A stretch of 13,642 nucleotides of DNA from VFJL01 sp043721435 (GCA_043721435.1 JAYSQR010000004.1:1-13642); one strand, 5' to 3'. Counted from the first letter of the stretch, positions 1 to 7,674 are shown. The notes: a model not told the origin generated them from the letters alone. Numbers and translations: made by a program.

Positions 1-531
1 CGCCTGGAACAGGCGCAGGCACTGGTCAATCTTTGCCGGAAATACAGCGCGCCTCTCATCATCAACGATCATCTTGATCTCGCCGTTGAAGTCGGCGCAG
101 CAGGGGTGCATGTGGGGCGGGAAGACACCTCCGTAACCGCAGCACGGCGCAGATTGGGGCCTGGAAAAATCATCGGGGTCTCCTGTTACAACCGGCTGGA
201 GTCTGCCGTTGAAGCCGAACGGCAAGGCGCAGATTATGTCGCTTTCGGCGCATTTTTTGTTTCCGCCACCAAGCCCGGCGCGGTAACTGCATCCATTGAC
301 CTGTTGCTCCAGGCAAAACAGAGACTGCATGTTCCAGTGGTTGCTATCGGCGGCATCACCCCGCATCATGCCGTGGGGTTGATACGCCAGGGTGCCGACG
401 CGATCGCTGCCAGCAACGCCCTGTTCGGCGCCCTTGGCATTCAGTCTGCAGCTGAAAACTTTTCCCGATTATTCAAGCAAACCCGGCATTCTATCCACCA
501 CACTTATGAGCTAGCCCATGACTTCACGTAA
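1..531 (+). CDS. thiE: Thiamine-phosphate synthase ThiE, 5'-truncated by the window edge
   Basis: Joins the HMP-pyrophosphate and thiazole-phosphate moieties into thiamine phosphate, in the cytoplasm. The frame is open from base 1, giving 176 visible residues; the family is about 210, so roughly 35 N-terminal residues lie outside. Visible family signatures are PLIINDHLDLA and GVHVGRED near the start, the phosphate/Mg-region equivalent AFGAFFVSATKPGA, and the TIM-barrel end VVAIGGITPHHAV followed by GADAIAASNALFGA. The first in-window ATG (106) is internal and is not the true start, because good ThiE sequence precedes it. The stop codon (529-531) lies inside hemL, a 14-nt overlap that suggests translational coupling and co-transcription. 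The last ~25 residues beyond the barrel are poorly conserved in character. Identification is from family motifs; a paralogue such as TenI is the main alternative. Confidence 0.88.
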   Translation, partial: RLEQAQALVNLCRKYSAPLIINDHLDLAVEVGAAGVHVGREDTSVTAARRRLGPGKIIGVSCYNRLESAVEAERQGADYVAFGAFFVSATKPGAVTASIDLLLQAKQRLHVPVVAIGGITPHHAVGLIRQGADAIAASNALFGALGIQSAAENFSRLFKQTRHSIHHTYELAHDFT

Positions 532-1801
532 TCAGGAATTATTCGAACTCTCGCAGAAATATATCCCCGGTGGCGTCAATTCTCCGGTGCGCGCCTTCAA
601 GTCGGTGGGCGGTGTGCCGATATTTTTCCGCCGCGGGCAAGGAGCCTACGTATGGGACGCAGACAACAAATCTTACCTGGACTACGTCGGCTCTTGGGGG
701 CCGTTAATCTTAGGTCATGCTCACCCGGAGGTGATCAAAGCGGTGCAGGCAGCGGCGCAGAACGGCCTGACTTTCGGCGCACCCACCGAAGCGGAACTGG
801 AAATAGCGCAACTGCTGTGTAAACTGGTTCCTTCGATTGAGCAGGTGAGGCTGGTGAGTTCCGGGACTGAAGCCACTATGAGCGCCATTCGTCTGGCGCG
901 GGGCTACACCGGCAGAAGCCGCATTATCAAATTTGAGGGCTGTTATCACGGTCATGATGATGCACTGCTGGTAAAAGCGGGGTCCGGTGCACTTACTTTC
1001 GGCCACCCCAGTTCCGCCGGGGTTCCTGCAGAAACCGCCGCCCATACCATGGTGCTGGATTACAACGACCTGGCCGGAGTGGAACGAGCGTTTGCTCAGT
1101 CCGGCAAGGAAATCGCCGCAGTCATCGTCGAACCGGTGGCGGGCAACATGAATCTGGTGACGCCGAAACCCGGTTTCCTGGCGGCTCTGCGCACGTTATG
1201 CACGCAACATGGCAGTGTGCTGATTTTTGATGAAGTGATGACTGGCTTCCGCGTTGGCGCGGGCTGCGCTCAAGGGCTTTACGGCATCAAACCCGACCTT
1301 ACCACGCTCGGCAAGGTGATCGGTGGCGGCATGCCGATGGCAGCCTTTGGCGGCAGGCGTGACATCATGCAATGTCTGGCTCCGCTGGGACCGGTGTACC
1401 AGGCTGGCACTCTTTCCGGCAATCCGGTTGCGGTAGCCGCGGGACTTGCCACCTTGCGACTAGTGCAAGCAACGGGATTCTATGAAAAACTTGCTGCCAG
1501 CACCCGGCAGCTTACCGAGGGTCTCACTGTCGCCGCAAAAAAACACGGTATCGTTTTTTGTGCGCAAGCAGTGGGCGGTATGTTTGGCCTCTATTTCAGA
1601 GCAAGCCCGCCGACCAGTTATGCCGAAGTAATGGAATGCGACAAGGAAGCTTTCAACCGCTTCTTCCATGCCATGCTAGGCGAGGGCATTTATTTCGCAC
1701 CGTCAGCATTCGAAGCCGGGTTTGTTTCTGCTGCACATGGCGCCGAGGATATCAACAAGACGTTGGCTGCAGCCGAGCGCACATTTGGCGCCTGGAAATA
1801 A
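518..1801 (+). CDS. hemL: Glutamate-1-semialdehyde 2,1-aminomutase
   Basis: A PLP enzyme that converts glutamate-1-semialdehyde to 5-aminolevulinate, the second dedicated step of C5-pathway tetrapyrrole synthesis and the direct partner of HemA encoded later in this window. The 427-residue length matches the family. The N-terminus has the typical YIPGGVNSPVRAF. SSGTEATMSAIRLARG (about 114-129) forms the PLP phosphate region, GCYHGHDDALLVKAGSG is the gating-loop region, FDEVMTGFR carries the PLP-contacting Asp, and TLGKVIGGGMPMAAFGG contains Lys266, the Schiff-base lysine (K265 in E. coli by recollection). The ATG at 518 sits 7 nt after a short GAG Shine-Dalgarno-like triplet (508-510) and overlaps the end of thiE. 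No promoter of its own is evident, so transcription from upstream of the thi genes is likely. A hairpin follows the stop. Confidence 0.97.
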   Translation: MTSRNQELFELSQKYIPGGVNSPVRAFKSVGGVPIFFRRGQGAYVWDADNKSYLDYVGSWGPLILGHAHPEVIKAVQAAAQNGLTFGAPTEAELEIAQLLCKLVPSIEQVRLVSSGTEATMSAIRLARGYTGRSRIIKFEGCYHGHDDALLVKAGSGALTFGHPSSAGVPAETAAHTMVLDYNDLAGVERAFAQSGKEIAAVIVEPVAGNMNLVTPKPGFLAALRTLCTQHGSVLIFDEVMTGFRVGAGCAQGLYGIKPDLTTLGKVIGGGMPMAAFGGRRDIMQCLAPLGPVYQAGTLSGNPVAVAAGLATLRLVQATGFYEKLAASTRQLTEGLTVAAKKHGIVFCAQAVGGMFGLYFRASPPTSYAEVMECDKEAFNRFFHAMLGEGIYFAPSAFEAGFVSAAHGAEDINKTLAAAERTFGAWK

Positions 1802-1825
1802 CAAAGGCGACCGAGGCCGCCTTTG
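1802..1825. terminator. Hairpin between convergent hemL and cytochrome c genes
   Basis: CAAAGGCG (1802-1809) pairs perfectly with CGCCTTTG (1818-1825) around an 8-nt loop. It starts right at the hemL stop and lies 20 bp from the end of the convergent cytochrome gene. On the minus strand the stem is followed by a broken T-rich stretch (TTATTT); on the plus strand by GGGGAA. It is therefore a better terminator for the cytochrome gene than for hemL. A bidirectional role is inference. Confidence 0.45.
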
Positions 1826-1845
1826 GGGAACCGCTATGCTCAGGC

Positions 1846-2490
1846 TTAGCGTAGGCCGGAAATGAACTCCGATACCGCCTGCATTTCCTTCTCGCTCATG
1901 TGGGTAGCAATCATGTGCATCACTTGATTGTTATCGTTGGTGCGCTCCTCTTTGCGGAACGCCCTTAGTTGTGCCAAAGTATATTCGGCATGTTGCCCGG
2001 CAAGGCGCGGATAGACCGGTGGAATGCCGGCGCCATTGGGGGAGTGGCAACTGGCGCATGCCGGTACGCTGGCCTCGATATTGCCGCCGCGATAAACTTT
2101 TTCACCCTGCTGCGCCAGCGATTTGTCCTTGGCCCCTCTGGGCTTGGGGACTTGCTGGGCATAATAGGCGCCAAGATTCTTCATGTCATCCGGCGACAGC
2201 GCCATGACCATTGCACCCATGACCGGACTGTTGCGCTCCGCAGGTTTGCCGTCCTGTGCCTTGAAATTCATTAGTTGCTTGGTGGTATACTCGGCATGCT
2301 GTCCGGCCAGACTTGGATTGGTCGGGATAACGCTGTTGCCATTGGCATTGTGACAGCCTGCGCAAACCTGGGTGGCAATCTGCTGGCCTTTGGCTGCATC
2401 ACCTGTGGTGGCAGTTTCGGCAAATATTTGCGTGGACACTGCCAGCATAGCCAACATTGCCATATTTGATGCTACTTTCATGCCTTGCAT
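1846..2490 (-). CDS. Periplasmic di-haem cytochrome c (cytochrome c4 type)
   Basis: A small electron carrier with two covalently attached haems, expected in the periplasm and feeding a terminal oxidase or related acceptor; the exact partner cannot be read from the sequence. From the ATG at 2490 it is 214 residues. A signal peptide covers about 1-24 (hydrophobic NMAMLAMLAVSTQIFA, likely cut before ETA). Two haem-binding motifs follow: CAGCH (C43, C46, H47) and CASCH (C145, C148, H149). The halves repeat each other: NPSLAGQHAEYTTKQL versus YPRLAGQHAEYTLAQL, each followed by a Met-rich segment (SPVMGAMVMALS and VMHMIATHMS) that supplies the axial Met. This is the tandem-duplicated c4 architecture. 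I chose 2490 because GGGAG lies 8 nt upstream; the ATG at 2481 is an alternative, and the open frame further up to 2544 would add a non-signal-like extension. The gene is divergent from the SPOR gene. The exact subfamily (c4 versus c553) is less certain than the di-haem nature. Confidence 0.92.
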   Translation of the reverse strand: MQGMKVASNMAMLAMLAVSTQIFAETATTGDAAKGQQIATQVCAGCHNANGNSVIPTNPSLAGQHAEYTTKQLMNFKAQDGKPAERNSPVMGAMVMALSPDDMKNLGAYYAQQVPKPRGAKDKSLAQQGEKVYRGGNIEASVPACASCHSPNGAGIPPVYPRLAGQHAEYTLAQLRAFRKEERTNDNNQVMHMIATHMSEKEMQAVSEFISGLR

Positions 2491-2538
2491 TCCCGAGACT
2501 CCCGAAAAAGTGATATTCATGCGGTTGGTGCCGAATTC

Positions 2539-2559
2539 TAACAAGATAAGGTCTTGTTA
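2539..2559. promoter_or_regulatory. Perfect inverted repeat in the divergent cytochrome/SPOR intergenic region
   Basis: TAACAAGA (2539-2546) and TCTTGTTA (2552-2559) are perfect complements separated by 5 nt (TAAGG). The site lies about 50 bp upstream of the cytochrome start and 21 bp upstream of the SPOR start. It has operator-like symmetry, with half-site centres about 13 bp apart. No convincing -10/-35 pair was found beside it, so whether it is a protein-binding site or an mRNA hairpin is open. Confidence 0.35.
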
Positions 2560-2580
2560 ACAACAACAAACCGTCAACAA

Positions 2581-3209
2581 ATGAAAGCACTATTTTTTCT
2601 GTTGTTATTTACCAACGTAGTTTTTGCAATCTATGTTCAGTCCGGGCTTGGCTCCAGCAGTAGCTCATCGTTACCCGCGGAGCTACACCCGGAAAAGATC
2701 AGATTGCTACCCGCTGCCACGCCCGCGCTTGCAGCTGCAGTCTGTCTGGAATGGGGGAATTTCATCGGTACCGACTTGCAGCGGGCCGAGACGGCCATCG
2801 CCAAGCTGCAATTGGGTGACAGCCTGAACCGGCATGCGGTGGGCGAAGTCCCGGCCTATTGGGTGCATATTCCACCATTGAAGACCAAGTACGACGCTGC
2901 AAAAAAATTGAGGAACTGAAAAAACTGGGTGTGACCAGCTATTTCCACATTCAGGACAATAGTGAGTGGAATAACGCCATCTCACTGGATATTTTTCGTA
3001 GCGAAGAAGCGGCCCGGAAGTTTTTAGTGGAAATGAGAAGCAAGGGCATTAGGTCGGCAGTCATGGGCGAGCGTAGCCTGAAGCAGATGGCATTCGTGGC
3101 GCACAGACCGGCGGAAGATATCATCGAGAAAATGATCCACCTAAAACAGGAGTTCCCTGGGAGCGAGCTGAAAGCGAGCGGGTGTGAAGTTGCTACGCCA
3201 TCACTTTAA
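2581..3209 (+). pseudogene. Membrane-anchored SPOR-domain protein, reading frame broken at an A7 run (indel, pseudogene or recoding)
   Basis: The ATG at 2581 opens a 112-residue frame ending at TGA 2917-2919. The sequence then continues in the -1 frame to TAA 3207-3209, and a shift inside A7 (2901-2907) gives a continuous 209-residue protein. The N-terminus is a signal anchor (KALFFLLLFTNVVFAIYV), followed by a Ser-rich linker and a conserved-looking block containing PEKIRLL and CLEWGNF. From about residue 93 (YWVHIPPLK) to about 170 (GIRSAVMGER) is a SPOR-like peptidoglycan-binding domain. It is cut in two by the frame change at AAKK/IEELKKLGV, so the 0-frame product lacks most of it. Codons at the break are GCA AAA AAA TTG, exactly the A_AAA_AAA slippery phase; one extra A would also repair the frame. 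No strong Shine-Dalgarno precedes 2581; the TTG at 2554 is an unlikely alternative start. SPOR proteins bind denuded septal glycan, which is known for the family but not shown here. Family assignment is moderately confident; the status of the break is unresolved. Confidence 0.75.
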
Positions 3210-3298
3210 TGGTGAATTATGGATTACTGCGATAGTAGCGTTTTTTCGTAATTACGACTACCCGCCGCATGCAACAACCCTTATGCTTGCTGCCAGTC

Positions 3299-3327
3299 TT
3301 GCAAAGCACTGCTGCAACCCCCATTAT
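3299..3327 (+). promoter_or_regulatory. Possible sigma-70 promoter for map-glnD
   Basis: TTGCAA (3299-3304, 4/6 to -35 consensus) lies 17 bp before CATTAT (3322-3327, 4/6 to -10). The ATG of map follows about 33 bp later. It sits in the 151-bp gap between the SPOR gene and map, which otherwise holds a weak stem (TACT/AGTA) followed by six T near 3241, a poor terminator candidate for the SPOR gene. Both elements are only moderate matches. Confidence 0.3.
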
Positions 3328-3360
3328 GCGTCTGGTCTATTTAATTAAGTGGAAACCTCT

Positions 3361-4161
3361 ATGACGGTGCATCCCAAATCTCCACAGGAAATCGAGAAAA
3401 TGCGGGTCGCGGGCAAGCTTGCCTCGGAAGTACTCGATTACATTACGCTTTTTGTCAAGCCTGGGATCACCACCGCCGAGCTTGATGCGCTGTGCCATGA
3501 TTACATGGTCAACGTGCAGAAAACCATTCCCGCACCACTCAATTACGCGCCGCCGGGATATGCACCCTATCCAAAATCAATTTGTACCTCGGTCAATCAT
3601 CAAGTGTGCCATGGCGTGCCGGGCGAGAAGAAACTGAAGGCCGGCGATATCGTCAACATAGACGTGACCGTCATCAAGAATGACTACCATGGCGATACCA
3701 GCCGCATGTATTACGTGGGCGAACCACCCATCCAGGCCAAGCGTCTGTGTGAAATTACTTACGAATCGATGTGGCGCGGCATTGAGGAAATTAAATCCGG
3801 CAAATATCTGGGCGATATCGGTCACGCTATCCAGAGCTTCGCTGAAAGCCGGGGATGCAGCATAGTCAAGGAATTCTGCGGTCATGGCATCGGTGCGAAA
3901 TTCCACGAGGAGCCGCAGGTACTTCACTATGGCCGTGCCGGGACTGGACTGCAACTCAAAGCCGGCATGATTTTTACGGTTGAACCGATGATCAATGCAG
4001 GCAAGGCGTCCATACGCCAACTGGCCGATGGCTGGACCATAGTCACAAAAGACCATAGCCTGTCGGCACAGTGGGAGCATACTGTGCTGGTCACCGCAGC
4101 CGGATACGAAGTACTGACGCTGTCTGCCGGTGCGCCGCCGAAACCCGCATTCAGTTCCTGA
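3361..4161 (+). CDS. map: Methionine aminopeptidase, type I
   Basis: Removes the initiator Met from nascent cytoplasmic proteins; a dinuclear-metal enzyme of the pita-bread fold. From ATG 3361 it has 266 residues, close to E. coli (264). All five metal ligands are present: D101 (NIDVTV), D112 (HGDTSRM), H175 (FCGHGIG), E208 (FTVEPM) and E239 (WEHTVLV), each at +4 relative to the recalled E. coli positions. The substrate-contacting His is H84 in QVCHGVPG. There is no N-terminal zinc-finger extension, so it is the short type Ia form. ATG 3361 was chosen over GTG 3349 because GGAA (3351-3354) sits 6 nt before it and homologues begin near this Met. glnD follows after 5 nt, so the two are probably co-transcribed. 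Confidence 0.97.
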   Translation: MTVHPKSPQEIEKMRVAGKLASEVLDYITLFVKPGITTAELDALCHDYMVNVQKTIPAPLNYAPPGYAPYPKSICTSVNHQVCHGVPGEKKLKAGDIVNIDVTVIKNDYHGDTSRMYYVGEPPIQAKRLCEITYESMWRGIEEIKSGKYLGDIGHAIQSFAESRGCSIVKEFCGHGIGAKFHEEPQVLHYGRAGTGLQLKAGMIFTVEPMINAGKASIRQLADGWTIVTKDHSLSAQWEHTVLVTAAGYEVLTLSAGAPPKPAFSS

Positions 4162-4166
4162 TCCGC

Positions 4167-6815
4167 ATGCATGACCTTGGCGCGGAACCGCTGCCAGAGC
4201 CGTTAAGCGCTGCGGCAGGCAAGAGGGTACTGCTGCAGGGCCGCAAACTATTACACCAGCGCTATCGCGAAAACCATAACGGCACCGCCCTGTTGCGTAA
4301 CCATTGCCGGCTGGTGGATGGCTTGCTGCGTCAAGTGTGGCGTGAAACGACGCTGCCCGCTTCCATCGCGCTGCTGGCGGTAGGCGGTTACGGCCGCAGT
4401 CAGCTCTTCCCGGGTTCCGACGTAGATCTGCTGGTACTGCTGCCTGCCGGAGCAAACAGTGTAAATGTGGCGGATAGGACGATCAAATCCCGGCTGGAAC
4501 AGTGGGTAGGACTGCTGTGGGACATGGGGCTGGAAGTGGGGCACAGCGTCCGTACGCTTACTGAATGCGCAGAAGAATCAGCCAAGGACATCACGGTGCA
4601 GACCAGTCTGCTGGAAGCACGTCGCCTCGCCGGAAGCCGTCAATTGTTCAATGAATTCTCGCACGCCATGCGGGCTGCGCTTGACCCCTGTGCATTCTTC
4701 AACGCCAAACAGTTGGAGCAGCAGCAGCGTCACGGCCGCTATCATGATACGGCTTACAATCTTGAACCTAATCTGAAAGAAAGCCCCGGCGGCCTGCGGG
4801 ATCTGCAAAATATTCTGTGGGTCAGCCGCGCTGCCGGGCTGGGGAAATCCTGGACAAGTCTCGCCAAAGGGGGATTCATTACCCGCCAGGAGGCCCGCCT
4901 TGCGCAGCGCCACCAATCCATCCTGCAAGACATGCGCATCCGGCTGCATTATCTTGCGGGGCGGCGCGAAGACCGGCTGCTATTTGATTACCAAGCCTCT
5001 CTCGCCGAAGAATACAACATCGCCGACAAACCGCCGCGCCGCGCTGGTGAAATGTTGATGCAGCGTTATTACCGTGCTGCCAGGGCGGTGACACAGATCA
5101 ACACCATCCTGTTGCTCACGCTGCGAACGGAAATCTTTCCTGATGCAGCCATAACCCCTGTCATTATCACTGAGCGTTTCCAGAAACGTGGCGAATTATT
5201 GGAAGCATGCAACGAAGACATTTTGCGGCAGGATCCGGGCACAATTCTGGAAAGTACGCTGCTGCTGCAACAACATCCCGAATTAACAGCCCGTAGTGCA
5301 GCTACTCTGCGGGCACTGTGGCGCGCCACGCCCCTCATCAATGCTGCGTTCCGGCGCGATCCGCACAATTGCGCTCTGTTCATGGAGATCCTGCGCCAGC
5401 CGCGCGGACTCACGCGTGAACTGCGCCTGATGAACCGCTATGGCGTACTGGGGCGCTATATCCCGGCATTCGGGCGCATCGTCGGCCAGATGCAACATGA
5501 CCTGTTTCATGCCTACACCGTGGACGAGCATATCCTGATGGTGGTGAGAAACCTGCGCCGTTTCAAGGCGCCCGAGTTTGCCCACGAATATCCGCTATGC
5601 AGCCGCCTCATCAGTGAATTTGAGCGACCGGAAGTACTCTATCTTGCCGGACTATTCCACGACATCGCCAAAGGGCGCAACGGCGATCACTCGCTGCTTG
5701 GCAGAACTGACGCCATGCAATTCTGCAAGCGGCATCGACTGCCGGTAGAAGATATAGAGCTAGTCGTATGGCTGGTGGAAAACCATCTGGTGATGTCGGC
5801 CACGGCGCAAAAGCAGGACCTGTCCGATGCGAACGTAATCGCAGGCTTTGCCAAGCGCGTTGGGACTGAACGCCGCCTCATTGCACTATACCTACTCACC
5901 GTTGCCGATATCCGTGGCACCAGCCCGAAAGTGTGGAATACATGGAAAGGCAAGTTGCTGGAAGACTTATTCTGGGCGACGCAACGGCAACTGAGCGGTA
6001 CGCCGGCCCATGCCGGCGGCACGCTGGAACATCGGCGGGAGGATGTGCTGAAACTGCTGCGGCTCGATGTCATCCCTGTCGGCGCGCATGAACGGCTGTG
6101 GGCAGAGCTGGATACAACCTATCTGCTGCAACACGACCCGCAGGAAATCGCCTGGCATATGCACCATTTATATGACCGTCTGGAATCGCCCGTGCCCGTG
6201 GTAAAAGCGCGTATCGCTCCGGCTGAAACAGGTATTCAGGTAATGATCTATATACCCGACCAAAAGGACTTGTTTGCGCGCATTTGCAGTTTTTTTGAGC
6301 GTATCAATTACAGTGTCGTCGAGGCAAAGATCCATACCACTCGCCATGGCTATGCTCTTGACAGCTTTCTGGTGCTGATTCCATCGAATGCGATGGAGCA
6401 ATGCAGCGGCGTGATCAGTCTGGTAGAGCGGGAACTGACACAACAACTAAAGAAACCGACTCCGCTGGAGTCCCCGTTACCTAGACGCTTGAGCCGCCAC
6501 CTCAAGCATTTCCCAATCACACCGGCGGTCGATATCGAGTCCGACGAAAAGGGTGTCTACCACGTTCTGTCAATTGTTGCCGGGGATCGCCCGGGATTGC
6601 TGTCGCGTATCGCGCAAGCGCTGGTGCATTTCGGCGTAAATGTGCACAGCGCCAGGATCAGCACCCTGGGCGAACGTGCTGAGGATACCTTTCTGATTAC
6701 GGGAAATGTATTGAGCGAAGCGAACACACTGATTCACTTGGAAACGGAGTTATTAAAAGTCTTGCAGGCTGTGGATGAAACTGGCCGCGCAAAACCGGAG
6801 AAATGCCCAAGCTAA
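4167..6815 (+). CDS. glnD: Bifunctional PII uridylyltransferase / uridylyl-removing enzyme
   Basis: The glutamine sensor of nitrogen control. It uridylylates PII (GlnB/GlnK) when glutamine is low and removes UMP when it is high, setting glutamine synthetase activity and NtrBC output. From ATG 4167 it is 882 residues (E. coli 890). Domain order is complete: nucleotidyltransferase with GGYGRSQLFPGSDVDLL (about 73-89, catalytic Asp85 and Asp87), GlnD-specific helical linker with ESPGGLRDLQ (about 205-214), HD hydrolase with DEHIL (453-457) and FHDIAKGRNGDHS (H498/D499), then two ACT domains, about 690-765 (IYIPDQKDLFARICSFF) and about 798-872 (LSIVAGDRPGLLSRIAQAL). The frame is open upstream to 4071, but that would overlap map; ATG 4167 lies 5 nt after the map stop, although no strong Shine-Dalgarno is seen. 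Both catalytic sites appear intact. No terminator hairpin was found in the 46 bp before the convergent next gene. Confidence 0.97.
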   Translation: MHDLGAEPLPEPLSAAAGKRVLLQGRKLLHQRYRENHNGTALLRNHCRLVDGLLRQVWRETTLPASIALLAVGGYGRSQLFPGSDVDLLVLLPAGANSVNVADRTIKSRLEQWVGLLWDMGLEVGHSVRTLTECAEESAKDITVQTSLLEARRLAGSRQLFNEFSHAMRAALDPCAFFNAKQLEQQQRHGRYHDTAYNLEPNLKESPGGLRDLQNILWVSRAAGLGKSWTSLAKGGFITRQEARLAQRHQSILQDMRIRLHYLAGRREDRLLFDYQASLAEEYNIADKPPRRAGEMLMQRYYRAARAVTQINTILLLTLRTEIFPDAAITPVIITERFQKRGELLEACNEDILRQDPGTILESTLLLQQHPELTARSAATLRALWRATPLINAAFRRDPHNCALFMEILRQPRGLTRELRLMNRYGVLGRYIPAFGRIVGQMQHDLFHAYTVDEHILMVVRNLRRFKAPEFAHEYPLCSRLISEFERPEVLYLAGLFHDIAKGRNGDHSLLGRTDAMQFCKRHRLPVEDIELVVWLVENHLVMSATAQKQDLSDANVIAGFAKRVGTERRLIALYLLTVADIRGTSPKVWNTWKGKLLEDLFWATQRQLSGTPAHAGGTLEHRREDVLKLLRLDVIPVGAHERLWAELDTTYLLQHDPQEIAWHMHHLYDRLESPVPVVKARIAPAETGIQVMIYIPDQKDLFARICSFFERINYSVVEAKIHTTRHGYALDSFLVLIPSNAMEQCSGVISLVERELTQQLKKPTPLESPLPRRLSRHLKHFPITPAVDIESDEKGVYHVLSIVAGDRPGLLSRIAQALVHFGVNVHSARISTLGERAEDTFLITGNVLSEANTLIHLETELLKVLQAVDETGRAKPEKCPS

Positions 6816-6861
6816 AATCAGGGACTCGTGGCAAACTCCGACCCCCCGCACATGGTCTTGC

Positions 6862-7605
6862 TCAGTGCAGCGTCACCGCTTCCGCACGTTCGCAATCGAG
6901 ATCTGCGCAGTAGTTCTCGTAGACCCCATCCAGGAACTCCCACAGCGCATCACAGGCCTGGATGGTCGCAGCCAGCACCTCGGCCTGCTTTTCCGGGGTG
7001 TCAGCAAAACGCTTGATCAGCGCCCATTCCGCCTGCGAGTGATACACGTCGGCTTCCTGATGCACCGTGAAAAATTCGTAGCTGTTAGGATCTTTCATTC
7101 CATAAAACCTGGACAATCCGTCTATCTTTACCGCAGCAATCTCCGGTACCTGTGATTCGAACGCATGCAGCGCTGCCAAGCCTGCATAAAACGGCTGGTT
7201 CAGGCAGATATCCCGGAACGTCTCAACCAGCTTGGCCGTGCTCGGCAATGCGGCCGCTGCGGCCAGGCTTTTATCGCTTGAACCCAGCGCCAGCGCAAAA
7301 GTCTTCCACAACGCCGGATGGTTCTTCTCGCCATGTTCTTCGCTGATCAGATTCTTCAACACTTCCTGCCTCACGCTGATGTCGCCGCTGTTATTTTCGG
7401 TGTGCATGTGCGGCGTGTTGAAATGCACCGCGCTCAAATAAGTCGGCTCGGCCAGCACATTATGAAAATATTGTTCCGCGTATTGGCGCAACTGCTCCTT
7501 GGACAGCTTGCCCTGGGTCCAGGCTACATAGAAAGGATGCTTGAGCAGACTCCGCGCAGCAATGATAGAGTCAATCTTTTGCTTGAGCGTTGCATTGGTC
7601 GTCAT
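6862..7605 (-). CDS. CADD-family dimetal protein, probable p-aminobenzoate synthase (TenA/PqqC-like fold)
   Basis: 247 all-helical residues of the PqqC/TenA-like superfamily, closest in motif to the Chlamydia CADD (CT610) group. From the literature as I recall it, the C. trachomatis protein and a Nitrosomonas europaea homologue (NE1434) replace pabABC in supplying p-aminobenzoate for folate, with the enzyme sacrificing its own Tyr and Lys side chains at a dimetal site. Ligand positions line up at a constant +8 to recalled CADD numbering: E89, H96 (ISEEHGEKNHPALW), E150 (HAFES), H182, D186, H189 (VHQEADVYHS), and K160 (AAVK) as the sacrificial Lys equivalent; Y26 (HPFYVAW) is the candidate Tyr. 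ATG 7605 was chosen because AGAGGA lies just upstream; the longer open frame to 7674 runs through the promoter. The gene stands alone, convergent with glnD and divergent from yqaA-like. Function is inferred from family; PqqC itself is less likely, since no other pqq gene is nearby. Confidence 0.88.
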   Translation of the reverse strand: MTTNATLKQKIDSIIAARSLLKHPFYVAWTQGKLSKEQLRQYAEQYFHNVLAEPTYLSAVHFNTPHMHTENNSGDISVRQEVLKNLISEEHGEKNHPALWKTFALALGSSDKSLAAAAALPSTAKLVETFRDICLNQPFYAGLAALHAFESQVPEIAAVKIDGLSRFYGMKDPNSYEFFTVHQEADVYHSQAEWALIKRFADTPEKQAEVLAATIQACDALWEFLDGVYENYCADLDCERAEAVTLH

Positions 7606-7645
7606 GGTTTTTCCTCTTGAACAGAGATGGGTGATTGGTAGGCGT

Positions 7646-7674
7646 ATCATCGCCAAATAATATCGCCAAGTCAA
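7646..7674 (-). promoter_or_regulatory. Likely sigma-70 promoter of the CADD-like gene with an 8-bp direct repeat
   Basis: On the minus strand TTGACT (7674-7669, 5/6) is followed after 17 bp by GATGAT (7651-7646, 4/6), placing a start site about 30-35 nt upstream of ATG 7605. The octamer TTGGCGAT occurs twice in direct orientation within this promoter (plus-strand ATCGCCAA at 7649-7656 and 7662-7669), 13 bp apart, one copy abutting the -35 and the other overlapping the -10. The repeat could be a regulator site, which is inference. Confidence 0.45.

Noticed and set aside
2491..2544. N-terminal extension of the cytochrome c gene to 2544
   Set aside because: It would put 18 non-signal residues before the signal peptide and overlap the intergenic inverted repeat; the ATG at 2490 has a good GGGAG ribosome site.
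2859..3209. Separate 116-residue gene starting at TTG 2859
   Set aside because: Its first 16 residues have no ribosome site and no SPOR-like character; the recognisable part starts exactly where the upstream frame breaks, so it is the second half of the same gene.
3577..4455. 292-residue minus-strand open frame
   Set aside because: It is antisense to map and the start of glnD, both of which have complete catalytic motifs; it has no recognisable domain and its composition is that of a shadow frame.
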